Positions 1 to 7,145 of a stretch of 64,000 bases of DNA are shown here, piece by piece; the stretch's first letter is position 1; each line of letters starts with the position of its first letter. The notes under the pieces are model-generated. The model saw only the letters and a list, made by a program, of their open reading frames with translations. It made no database searches and was not told the DNA's origin. A program made the position numbers and the translations under genes. The DNA is from Halobacteroides halobius DSM 5150 (GTDB lineage: Bacteria > Bacillota > Halanaerobiia > Halobacteroidales > Halobacteroidaceae): contig NC_019978.1 of NCBI RefSeq assembly GCF_000328625.1, positions 992,001-1,056,000 of the forward strand, read 5' to 3'.

Positions 1-2
1 GT

Positions 3-236
3 AAAAAAGCTAATTTTAAAGAAATAACCCCTCTAGTTTATACAGTAATTAATGAAAACTTTGAGAAAAATTATTATTCTTATCAAATTGCTCATATGAT
101 GAAAGATTGGCTAGTTAATGAAGATGAAATTGAGGAAGAAAAGTTGAATAACTGGTTAAATGATTTAAAAGAAATAGATGAAAAAAATGATTTCTTCTAC
201 TCAATAAATAGAAATCTTGTAATTTGTAAAAAATAA
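3..236 (+). CDS. C-terminal fragment, possibly a SAM-dependent methyltransferase
   Basis: An open frame runs from the window edge to a TAA at 234-236, giving 77 residues with no start in view. The fragment is charged and helical. It ends in FFYSINRNLVICKK, which resembles the last beta-strand of class I methyltransferases (a tail such as FFFSxxxxLVxGRK), but this is a weak fold-level resemblance with no catalytic motif visible. About 80 bases after the stop lies the first attC-like dyad (317-447), so this could be the distal end of a cassette gene. The product stays uncertain without the upstream sequence. Confidence 0.45.
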   Translation, partial: KKANFKEITPLVYTVINENFEKNYYSYQIAHMMKDWLVNEDEIEEEKLNNWLNDLKEIDEKNDFFYSINRNLVICKK

Positions 237-316
237 AGTATAAGCGAATCCTAAAATGAATTTTCATGAATATTTTGAGATATCATGAATATGTTGGGAA
301 AACCCCGCCACACTTC

Positions 317-447
317 AGATAACAGCACGTTAGCGACATCCCAATTTAGATGTATAAAGAGGGTTGGGCTGACTTACATTAGATTTATGGGTTTATATAA
401 GATTAGGAGCATTGGCGGGGACGTCGCGAATCTGCGGGACGTTGTAT
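317..447 (+). repeat. attC-like imperfect dyad, site 1
   Basis: The left end reads AGATAAC (317-323), then a non-pairing stretch, then GCGACATCCC (333-342). The right half mirrors it: GGGACGTCGC (418-427), a non-pairing stretch, then GTTGTAT (441-447). The 10-base blocks pair with one mismatch, CCAAT/ATTGG can extend the stem, and AAC pairs with GTT at the outside. Outer box, unpaired spacer, inner box and variable middle is the architecture of integron attC sites. The same blocks recur in site 2. A second hairpin, TATGTCCAGC with GCTGGACATA, follows up to the intron start at about 476. The dyad is visible in the sequence; calling it attC is inference. Confidence 0.45.
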
Positions 448-475
448 GTCCAGCGAAGCTGGACATATCCAACGG

Positions 476-2178
476 GTGAAAGTCCCGTCAAGGTAAAAGT
501 CAAAGCCTTGTAGTAGGATAGCAGTGTGGTGAGAGATCTAAACATTGAAGTCTATTGACAAAGATATCGTTAGGATATCGAGCAAGTATTCAGACTATAA
601 CACCAGTGAACGCATACTAGCTTCGAAAGGGGTAAAATTTGGTGGTCGAACCTTTAACGTCTGGGTGAAGACAGGATATATAAATGAAAATGACTGAAAC
701 ATTTATATACACCAGCGGAGTATTAGCGGTAGTATGGATACAAGGATATGTCTGGAACTGGAGAAGCCCTACTTCTTCCTGTGAGAAATCACTTGAGCAA
801 AGAAGATTTTATAACTAAGACCTAGGAAATGAATTGGAAAAGAAGAGGGTGGCGGACGGGTTTGTAGTAGCGAAGATTATGAAGTAAATATAACTTCATA
901 TAGCAAAGGAACCCTACTATTTAATAATTTCTCTAACAATACAGGAGGTAAGGGTGAAATGATAAAAGCATCCATTAGTTTACAAGACTTGAGAAGGAGA
1001 ATATATCTTAAATCTAAAAAGGAAGAATCTCATAAATTCTGGGGGATGTATGTTCATGTATGCAAAATGGACACACTTAGGAAAGCATATATAATGGCAA
1101 AAGAGAAAGCTGGTTCTTCAGGAATAGATAGAGTGACATTTGAAGATATTGAAGAAATAGGAGTAACAAAATATCTGAAAGAAATAAGAGAAGAACTAGT
1201 AAATAGGACATATAAACCACAGATAAATCGAAAACAAGAGATACCAAAAGAAAATGGGAAAGTAAGAGTGCTAGGAATTCCAACTATTAAAGATAGAATA
1301 GTACAGGGAGCTTTAAAATTAATATTAGAGCCGATATTTGAAGCAGATTTTCAAGAAGGTTCTTATGGATATCGCCCAAAAAGGAATGCTCATCAAGCAG
1401 TAAAGAAAATAGAAAAAGCAATAATAACGGGGAAAAGAAAAGTAATAGACTTAGATTTATCAAATTACTTTGATACAGTAAAACATCATATTCTGCTAGC
1501 TAAAGTGGGAAAGCGAGTAATAGATAAAGATATAATGCATCTGATAAAGCTAATATTAAAAGCTAGTGGAAAAGAAGGTGTACCTCAAGGTGGAGTTATT
1601 TCTCCATTATTTGCTAATTTTTATTTAAATGAAGTTGATAAAATGCTTGAAAGAGCAACCGAGGTGACAAAGAGTAAAGGGAGATATACAGAGGTAGAAT
1701 ATGCCCGCTTTGCAGATGATATTGTAATAGCAGTATCGAGCCATTACAGTATGAATTGGTTGCTTCCAAAAGTAATGAAAAGGCTGAAAGAAGAATTTAA
1801 CAAGATACAAGTAAAGATAAACAAAGAAAAGACTAAGATAGTGAACTTAGAAGAAGGAGATTCAAGAAATTGCTTTTCTTATATCAGAGATTATGTAGAA
1901 AAGAAAGTAAGAAGGTATCTAATGAAGCAGCGGGGAAAACAAGGATATGGCTGGAAGAGATGGAGTAGCGATTGGTTGTACAATAAAGTAGGTTTATTTA
2001 ATGATTATAAAGTAGCTTATTATCAACCATAGTGAAAGTTAGTACAGCTTAAAACTTATAAGATTTAAGACGAAGTTAATAGGAAAGCCGTGTACGGGAG
2101 AACCGTACGCACGGTTTGCAGAGGCGGAGTTTGGGAATTTAATATAGATAAATGTTAATCTAAATTAAAGCACCAGCT
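476..2178 (+). mobile_element. Group II intron, copy 1 (family A), with RT gene
   Basis: The 5' end is placed at GTGAAAGTCCCG (476), which fits the GUGNN start of group II introns and matches GTGCAAGTCCCG in copy 4. Structured RNA domains fill 476-958, the reverse transcriptase is at 959-2032, and a domain V-like hairpin is at about 2083-2130 (core AAAGCCGTGTACGGGAGAAC, then GTACGCACGGTTT). A domain VI-like stem follows. Sequence shared with copy 2 ends at about 2178. The intron sits just downstream of a hairpin and the attC-like dyad, as seen for group II introns that target hairpins or attC sites. Mobility is probably lost because the encoded protein carries a deletion. Confidence 0.8.
959..2032 (+). 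CDS. Group II intron reverse transcriptase/maturase, internally deleted
   Basis: The product is a 357-residue intron-encoded protein. The N-terminal MIKASISLQDLRRRIY block, GSYGYRP, VPQGGVISP and the catalytic YARFADDIV (the usual form in this family) are intact. After NLEEGDS the sequence jumps directly to RNCFSYIRDYVEKKVRRYLM, which belongs to the end of the maturase domain. Complete relatives are, from memory, about 420-430 residues and carry FSFLGFDF and a WVNYF-type thumb/X segment between these two points. About 70 residues are therefore missing in frame, and splicing or reverse transcription is unlikely without a helper. No HNH endonuclease domain is present. A ribosome site (aggaggtaagg) precedes the ATG. 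Confidence 0.85.
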   Translation: MIKASISLQDLRRRIYLKSKKEESHKFWGMYVHVCKMDTLRKAYIMAKEKAGSSGIDRVTFEDIEEIGVTKYLKEIREELVNRTYKPQINRKQEIPKENGKVRVLGIPTIKDRIVQGALKLILEPIFEADFQEGSYGYRPKRNAHQAVKKIEKAIITGKRKVIDLDLSNYFDTVKHHILLAKVGKRVIDKDIMHLIKLILKASGKEGVPQGGVISPLFANFYLNEVDKMLERATEVTKSKGRYTEVEYARFADDIVIAVSSHYSMNWLLPKVMKRLKEEFNKIQVKINKEKTKIVNLEEGDSRNCFSYIRDYVEKKVRRYLMKQRGKQGYGWKRWSSDWLYNKVGLFNDYKVAYYQP

Positions 2179-2257
2179 TCGACCCTACATCTGACATATC
2201 ATCTAAAATCATTTTATCCCTTTAAATTATTTTCAACAATGTATTTTTTGAAAACAA

Positions 2258-2286
2258 TTGACCATAATAGTAATATGTATTATAAT
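2258..2286 (+). promoter_or_regulatory. Predicted sigma-A promoter of the first fic gene
   Basis: TTGACC (2258-2263) is followed after exactly 17 bases by TATAAT (2281-2286), about 44 bases before the ATG. It lies in the spacer between the intron end and the gene, so this gene has its own promoter. Confidence 0.65.
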
Positions 2287-2329
2287 GAAATGCATAAATT
2301 GAAAATAATAAATAGGGAGATGATTTCAT

Positions 2330-3415
2330 ATGAAACCTTTTGAACCGCTCGAACTACCAATAGAAGACCATATTAATCCTTTGGAATTTTATGATGAATT
2401 GATTTCTGCTAATATGAATGTTGGAAAATATGAGGTAATGTTAAAAAAATCTAAAATAAATGAAGATTTCCTTATTACTCCTTTAAGTTTACAAGAGGCA
2501 TTTCAATCAACTAAGATAGAGGGGACACAGGTTACTTTTGATGAAGTTTTAGAGTTTGATATTGATAAAAAAGAAAATAATGATGAGGCTCAAGAAGTGT
2601 TAAATTATTATGATGCTTTACAATATGGTAAGAAAGCTTTATCGAGATTACCTATTTCAACAAGATTATTTAAAGAACTTCATGGAATATTATTAAGTGG
2701 TGGAGTAAGAGGTGAAAGTAGAGCACCTGGTGAATATCGTTCAGTACAAAATTTTATTGGTCCAGAAGGTTGTACAATGGAAACAGCGACTTTTGTACCA
2801 CCAGCACCACAATCAGTAGATGATTGTATGGCAAATCTAGAAAAATATATAAATGAACCTAATGATGATTTACATCCTTTGGTTAGAATTGCTATTATTC
2901 ATGCTCAATTTGAAACTATTCATCCTTTTTTAGATGGGAATGGTCGGATAGGTCGAATTTTGATCCCATTATATTTATATGATGTTGATTTAATTGATTT
3001 TCCTAATTTATTTATAAGTGAAACGTTAGAAAAAGATAAGCATAAATATTATAGATTACTTAATGGAACAAGAAGAGAAGAAGGTTGGAATGAGTGGATA
3101 AAGTTTTTCTTGGAAAGTGTAAATAAACAGGCATTAAAAAATATTGATACTATTGAAGATATTGATAAACTTTATGAAAAAGATTTAGAGAAAACAATGG
3201 ATTTAATTAATAGTACTAATGTAGTAGATTTAGTTAAGACTATGTTTCAGAGACCTATTTTTAATGTAAAAATGATTAGTTCATTAGCAGGGATTCCTGA
3301 CTCTACGTGTAGAAGATACTTGTCTATTTTAGAAGAAGAGCAGATTATATATTCTGATAATAAAGTCAGAAATAGAAAGTATTATTATTATAACTTACTT
3401 GATTTATTGCGTTAG
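2330..3415 (+). CDS. Fic family protein, class II, with winged-helix C-terminus
   Basis: This is a 361-residue protein of the Fic/DOC superfamily, which typically transfers AMP from ATP to target hydroxyls. The Fic motif HPFLDGNGRIGR is complete at about residues 198-209 (catalytic His198). The N-terminal inhibitory helix motif S-T-K-I-E-G at 60-65 ((S/T)xxxE(G/N)) marks a self-inhibited class II Fic with an N-terminal Fic domain. The last 60 residues look like a winged helix (PIFNVKMISSLAGIPDSTCRRYL), suggesting DNA binding or autoregulation. It is a single gene with its own promoter and an SD (agggagatgatttcatATG), followed 20 bases after its stop by attC-like site 2. The target is unknown; a stress or phage-defence role is possible. 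Confidence 0.9.
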   Translation: MKPFEPLELPIEDHINPLEFYDELISANMNVGKYEVMLKKSKINEDFLITPLSLQEAFQSTKIEGTQVTFDEVLEFDIDKKENNDEAQEVLNYYDALQYGKKALSRLPISTRLFKELHGILLSGGVRGESRAPGEYRSVQNFIGPEGCTMETATFVPPAPQSVDDCMANLEKYINEPNDDLHPLVRIAIIHAQFETIHPFLDGNGRIGRILIPLYLYDVDLIDFPNLFISETLEKDKHKYYRLLNGTRREEGWNEWIKFFLESVNKQALKNIDTIEDIDKLYEKDLEKTMDLINSTNVVDLVKTMFQRPIFNVKMISSLAGIPDSTCRRYLSILEEEQIIYSDNKVRNRKYYYYNLLDLLR

Positions 3416-3435
3416 AAATAAGTTCAAAACAAGTC

Positions 3436-3542
3436 AGATAATAGCAACTTAGCGACATCCCAATTATAGAGTATATGCAAGAATTGGACTAACTTATAGG
3501 ATGGTATCTTTAATTATAAGTTAGAGCGTTTATGGGGACGTC
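3436..3542 (+). repeat. attC-like imperfect dyad, site 2, right end lost
   Basis: AGATAAT (3436-3442) and GCGACATCCC (3452-3461) repeat the left half of site 1, and GGGACGTC (3535-3542) repeats the inner right box. The middle differs and contains AACTTATA/TATAAGTT and CCAATT/AATTGG inverted repeats. The right outer box is missing because intron copy 2 joins directly at GACGTCCCG. It begins 20 bases after the fic stop codon. Confidence 0.45.
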
Positions 3543-4047
3543 CCGTCAAGGTAAAATTCAAAGCCTTGTAGTAGAATAGCAGTGTGGTGAGAGATCTAAA
3601 CATTGAAATCTATTGACAAAGATATCGTTAGGATATCGAGCAAGTATTCGGATTATAACATCAGTGAACGCATACTAGCTTCGAAAGGGGTAAAATTCGG
3701 TGGTCGAACCTTTAACGTCTGGGTGAAGAATTGGAAAAGAAGAGGGTGGCGGACGGGTTTGTAGTAGCGAAGATTATGAAGTAAATATAACTTCATATAG
3801 CAAAGGAACCCTACTATTTAATAATTTCTCCAACAATACAGGAGGTAAGGGTGAAATGATAAAGCATCCATTAGTTTAAAAGACTTGAGAAGGAAAATAT
3901 ATCTTAAATTTAAGAAGTAAATACTTATAAGATTTAAGACGAAGTTAATAGGAAAGCCGTGTACGGGAGAACCGTATGCATGGTTTGCAAAGACGGAGTT
4001 TGGGAATTTAATATAGATAAATGTTAATCTAAATTAAAGTACCAGCT
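3540..4047 (+). mobile_element. Group II intron, copy 2 (family A), ORF-less remnant
   Basis: The sequence is nearly identical to copy 1 but heavily shortened. It begins within the 5' domain (CCCGTCAAGG). It lacks about 165 bases that copy 1 carries between GTCTGGGTGAAGA and ATTGGAAAAGAAG. It keeps only the first codons of the RT (ATGATAAAGCATCC, already frameshifted and followed by a TAA) before jumping to the 3' domains. The domain V-like hairpin survives (about 3954-3985). Shared sequence stops at about 4047. It cannot be autonomous. Confidence 0.75.
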
Positions 4048-4200
4048 AGGTGAAATCAGAATTGCTGATATTAATTTGTATCTACCGCTATGATAATAGT
4101 ATACTTATATATAGAAGCAATTTTTAAAGTGTTAATTTAATTTTAGAATAAATTTGTTATATATTTTAATGATAAACTATAAATATAAGGGGTGAAAATT

Positions 4201-4932
4201 TTGTTTGAAGAAATTGATGAGAAAAAAAGAAAGATTAAAGAAAAAAGACCTTTGCCTGATAAAACTGTAGAAAGTATAAGAGAAAAGCTAATGTTAGATT
4301 GGACATATAATTCTAATGCTATTGAAGGAAATACATTAACTTTATCTGAAACAAAGGTAGTTTTAGAGGATGGAATAACAATTGGTGGAAAAACATTAAA
4401 AGAGCATCTTGAAGTTGTAAATCATAAAGAAGCAATTTTATATATAGAGGATATTGTTAAAGAAAAAGAACCATTATCAGAAAGACAAATAAAAAATATT
4501 CATAATTTGATTTTAAAAGGAATAGATGATGAAAATGCTGGAGTATACAGAGATCAGAAAGTGGTTATCAGTGGTGCAGAGCATAAACCGCCAGAACCTT
4601 TTAATATAAAACCCAAAATGGAGAATTTAATAGAATGGTATAAAAACGAAGGACAGGAACTTCATGTTGTTGAAAGGGCTGCGCGATTGCATACTGATTT
4701 AGTAAAGATACATCCATTTATTGATGGGAACGGTAGAACAGCAAGATTACTATTAAACTTTGAACTTATGAAGAACGGATATCCTCCAGTTATTATTAGA
4801 AATGAAGATAGAGCAAGTTATTATGAATCATTAGATAAGGCTCATACTACTGGTGATTATGCAGATTTTATCAAAATAATAAAAGAAACATTAAATAGAA
4901 GTTTAGATTTGTATTTGGAATTAATAGATTAA
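4201..4932 (+). CDS. Fic family protein, class II, compact
   Basis: This is a 243-residue Fic protein, a probable AMP transferase. The motif HPFIDGNGRTAR lies at about residues 171-182, and the N-terminal inhibitory motif S-N-A-I-E-G at about 38-43 makes it a class II enzyme. The TTG at 4201 is preferred over the GTG at 4192 because AGGGGTG (4189-4195) is spaced correctly only for the TTG. There is no C-terminal DNA-binding domain, unlike the first Fic protein. It lies between two intron remnants, and 11 bases after its stop begins a third motif of the ACCTAACAGCA type. Confidence 0.88.
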   Translation: MFEEIDEKKRKIKEKRPLPDKTVESIREKLMLDWTYNSNAIEGNTLTLSETKVVLEDGITIGGKTLKEHLEVVNHKEAILYIEDIVKEKEPLSERQIKNIHNLILKGIDDENAGVYRDQKVVISGAEHKPPEPFNIKPKMENLIEWYKNEGQELHVVERAARLHTDLVKIHPFIDGNGRTARLLLNFELMKNGYPPVIIRNEDRASYYESLDKAHTTGDYADFIKIIKETLNRSLDLYLELID

Positions 4933-4942
4933 TTCTGACTTC

Positions 4943-4982
4943 ACCTAACAGCAGCTTAGCGGGGGAGCGGCCGTTAATGCTG
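4943..4982 (+). repeat. Partial attC-like motif, site 3
   Basis: ACCTAAC (4943-4949) fits the RYYYAAC box of attC sites. It is followed by AGCAGCTTAGCG, which is close to the ACAGCACGTTAGCG of site 1 and the ATAGCAACTTAGCG of site 2. CAGCA and TGCTG (4949-4953, 4978-4982) can pair. No clear right half is seen before intron copy 3 starts at about 4996. It begins 11 bases after a stop codon. Confidence 0.3.
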
Positions 4983-4995
4983 ATGATCTAACAAG

Positions 4996-5468
4996 GTGTA
5001 AGTCCTTGTATCACCAATTAGTCGAATCGGGTGATTAGCATATCCAACGTATGATAAGGTAACGAGTCATAATGATGCTTGGAAGTAAACGCCATGGTGG
5101 CCTATATTGTGAGAACATAGCAAGGGTCAGAACAGTCTGTATGGCAAGCAAACCTGAGGGTTTGAAGGATGGAAACGAATACTGCAGCCTCGAAAACTAT
5201 GTCCTTTCAGAAACTGTTGAAAGGGAATTTGTGTAGTGCCGAACTAGTGAAGGCCGTAGCTTTATAGGAAGAAACGACTAAATGCACTGTAAAGACAGCC
5301 GGGGTAAGGGTTCTTACACTCAGGGATGGAATATTTCTTCATTAAAACTAATACTTTAATCTAAGATTATTAGTGGAAGGTTCTTTAGAAAAAGTTATCA
5401 TTGCAAACCGGATTTGGGAAAACTGACTGTCCGGGATTAAAGGGGGGGCTTTGGGAAACGTAGTTAAA
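4996..5468 (+). mobile_element. Group II intron, copy 3 (family B), ORF-less remnant
   Basis: It begins GTGTAAGTCC (4996), a group II 5' end. Its sequence differs from family A throughout the 5' domains. Near the 3' end, GCAAACCGGATTTGGGAAAA and ACTGACTGTCCGGGATT can fold as domain V, followed by CTTTGGGAAACGTAG. No reverse transcriptase frame remains. The 3' part (5383-5468) is almost the same as 6789-6874 in copy 4. Confidence 0.65.
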
Positions 5469-5502
5469 GAATCATTTATTTTATATTTTGAAACCAATAT
5501 TT

Positions 5503-5531
5503 TTGTTAAAAAATGTTATAATTGTTATAAT
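5503..5531 (+). promoter_or_regulatory. Predicted promoter of mntA-hepT
   Basis: TTGTTA (5503-5508), 17 bases, TATAAT (5526-5531), then an SD (gtgagggataattATG). It lies downstream of intron copy 3, so the toxin-antitoxin pair does not depend on read-through. Confidence 0.55.
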
Positions 5532-5569
5532 AATAGTATAGAAATAGACAATGAAAGTGAGGGATAATT

Positions 5570-5860
5570 ATGATTAGTAAAAAAACACTAGAAAATAAAT
5601 TAAAAGAATTAAAACCTTTATTGGAAAAACAGTATAAAGTTAAAAAGCTTGGTTATTTTGGTTCTTATGCTAGGAATGAGGCTAGTGAAGATAGTGATGT
5701 AGATATACTTGTAGAATTTTCTGGTGATGTAGGTTGGGAGTTTTTAGATTTAAAAGATCTTTTAGAAAATAATTTAAATACTGAGGTAGATTTAGTTACA
5801 ATGAATGCTTTAAAGCCTCAATTAAAAGATGAAATATTAAAAGATGTGATTTATCAATGA
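5570..5860 (+). CDS. mntA: MntA-type nucleotidyltransferase antitoxin
   Basis: This is a 96-residue minimal nucleotidyltransferase of the pol-beta fold. GS at 31-32, then ten residues, then D-V-D at 43-45 is the GSx10DxD active site. A third acidic residue is in TEVDLV at about 74. In characterised MNT-HEPN pairs this protein neutralises the HEPN RNase toxin by adding AMP units to a tyrosine. Its stop overlaps the start of hepT by four bases (ATGA), so the two are translationally coupled. All catalytic residues appear intact. Confidence 0.88.
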   Translation: MISKKTLENKLKELKPLLEKQYKVKKLGYFGSYARNEASEDSDVDILVEFSGDVGWEFLDLKDLLENNLNTEVDLVTMNALKPQLKDEILKDVIYQ

Positions 5861-6198
5861 GAAGAGATAATTTGTTTATAGAAGATCTATTGGATGCTAT
5901 GAATAAAATTTTCAAATATACTAAAGAGATGGATAAGAAAGAATTTAAGAAAAACGAATTAGTAATTGATGCTGTTTTAAGAAATATTGAAATTATAGGT
6001 GAAGCAGCTAATAAAGTTTCTGCTGAAATGAGATCTGATTATCAAGATATTCCATGGAGTAAAATGATAGGTTTAAGAAATATAGTTATCCATGATTATT
6101 TTGGGATTGACTTAGATATTATTTGGGAAGTTATTACTGTTAATTTACCTAGAACTAAGCCTAAAATTAAAGAGATATTGAAAGATTATTCATTATAA
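5857..6198 (+). CDS. hepT: HepT-type HEPN RNase toxin
   Basis: This is a 113-residue all-helical HEPN-domain protein (HepT/DUF86). The catalytic motif Rx4HxY is present as R74-NIVI-H79-D-Y81. The Tyr is the residue modified by MntA in studied systems. The ATGA overlap with mntA identifies the partner. A family A/B chimeric intron starts only about 7 bases after its stop codon, where the other cassette-like genes have a dyad. Confidence 0.88.
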   Translation: MRRDNLFIEDLLDAMNKIFKYTKEMDKKEFKKNELVIDAVLRNIEIIGEAANKVSAEMRSDYQDIPWSKMIGLRNIVIHDYFGIDLDIIWEVITVNLPRTKPKIKEILKDYSL

Positions 6199-6204
6199 AA
6201 ATGG

Positions 6205-6874
6205 GTGCAAGTCCCGTCAAGGTAAAAGTAAAAAACTTGTAGTAGAATAGCAGTGTGGTGAGAGATCTAAACATTGAAGTCTATTGACAAAGATTATCGA
6301 GCAAGTATTCAGACTATAACACCAGTGAACGCATACTAGCTTCGAAAGGGGTAAAATTTGGTGGTCGAACCTTTAACGTCTGGGTGAAGACAGGATATAT
6401 AAATGAAAATGACTGAAACATTTATATACACCAACGGAGTATTAGCGGTAGTATGGATACAAGGATATGTCTGGAACTGGAGAAGCCCTACTTCTTCCTG
6501 TGAGAAATCACTTGAGCAAAGAAGATTCTATAACTAAGACCTAGGAAATGAATTGGAAAAGAAGAGGGTGGCGGATGAGTTCGTAGTAGCAGGGATTATG
6601 AAGACAAAATAACTTCATATAGCAAAGGAGCTCTATTATTTAATAATTTCTCCGACAAAATAGGAGGTAAGGATGAAATGATAAAAGCATCCATTTGTTT
6701 ACAAGACTTGAGGAGGGAAATGATGGAAAAATCAAAATCTGAGATTATTTCTAATGTGGAGAAAATGATAAAAGCTCCAGAAGAAAAACCTTTAGAAAAA
6801 GTTATCACTGCAAACCGGATTCGGGAAAACCGACTGTCCGGGATTAAAGGGGGGCTCTGGGAAACGTAGCTAAA
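6205..6874 (+). mobile_element. Group II intron, copy 4, chimera of families A and B
   Basis: The 5' part from GTGCAAGTCCCG (6205) to about 6718 follows copy 1, including the RT start MIKASICLQDLRR (6678 onward). From about 6789 to 6874 it follows copy 3 instead (AAAAAGTTATCACTGCAAAC, domain V, GGGAAACGTAG). The middle, about 6718-6789, encodes SKSEIISNVEKMIKAPEEKP and matches neither copy clearly; it may be the start of the family B reading frame. The 63-residue frame at 6678-6869 is a fusion by-product, not a working RT. The element is presumably dead or dependent on a helper. Confidence 0.65.
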
Positions 6875-6879
6875 CAATT

Positions 6880-6947
6880 ATTTAACAAACGCACCCGGCA
6901 TCTACCCGACTACGTCCTGGCAGGGTATATAGTGTGACTTGTTGTGC
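6880..6947 (+). repeat. attC-like dyad, site 4
   Basis: ATTTAAC (6880-6886) fits RYYYAAC. AACAA (6884-6888) pairs with TTGTT (6939-6943). After unpaired bases on both arms, CAC pairs with GTG, and further in TACCC (6903-6907) pairs with GGGTA (6923-6927). The right end is GTTGTGC (6941-6947), one base off GTTRRRY and similar to GTTGTAT in site 1. Paired ends with an unpaired spacer are typical of attC, but the stems are short. Confidence 0.35.
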
Positions 6948-6974
6948 AAAACAAAGCATTGAGTATGGTGTTTA

Positions 6975-7145
6975 TTGGAAGATAAAGTTCTAGGTGAACT
7001 TAACAAGTTTCGTTTAAAAGTAGAAAACGATAGTATCAGAATTTTACCTATCGTTATTTCTAGTGAGTGTAAAAAAGGTATTAAAGTCAACTGTGTGAAT
7101 AGAATTCAAGAAGTATTGAATTTATCAAGGAGGAGAAAATTATGA
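6975..7145 (+). CDS. Small ORF of unknown function, uncertain
   Basis: A TTG-initiated frame of 56 residues (LEDKVLGELNKFRLKVEND, then a segment with Cys at SSECKKG and VNCVNRI) ends at TGA 7143-7145, overlapping the next ATG. No family is recognised and there is no good SD before the TTG. It may be a decayed C-terminus of a longer gene. It covers most of the otherwise empty stretch between the intron and the methyltransferase. Confidence 0.2.
   Translation: MEDKVLGELNKFRLKVENDSIRILPIVISSECKKGIKVNCVNRIQEVLNLSRRRKL

Noticed and set aside
285-479. A 64-codon ORF over the first dyad
   Set aside because: It has no SD, runs through an inverted repeat and into the intron 5' end, and has a composition unlike the real genes. 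It is a chance frame.
6596-6877. Minus-strand ORF of 93 codons in intron copy 4
   Set aside because: It is antisense to the chimeric intron RNA and RT remnant, with no SD and no family resemblance.
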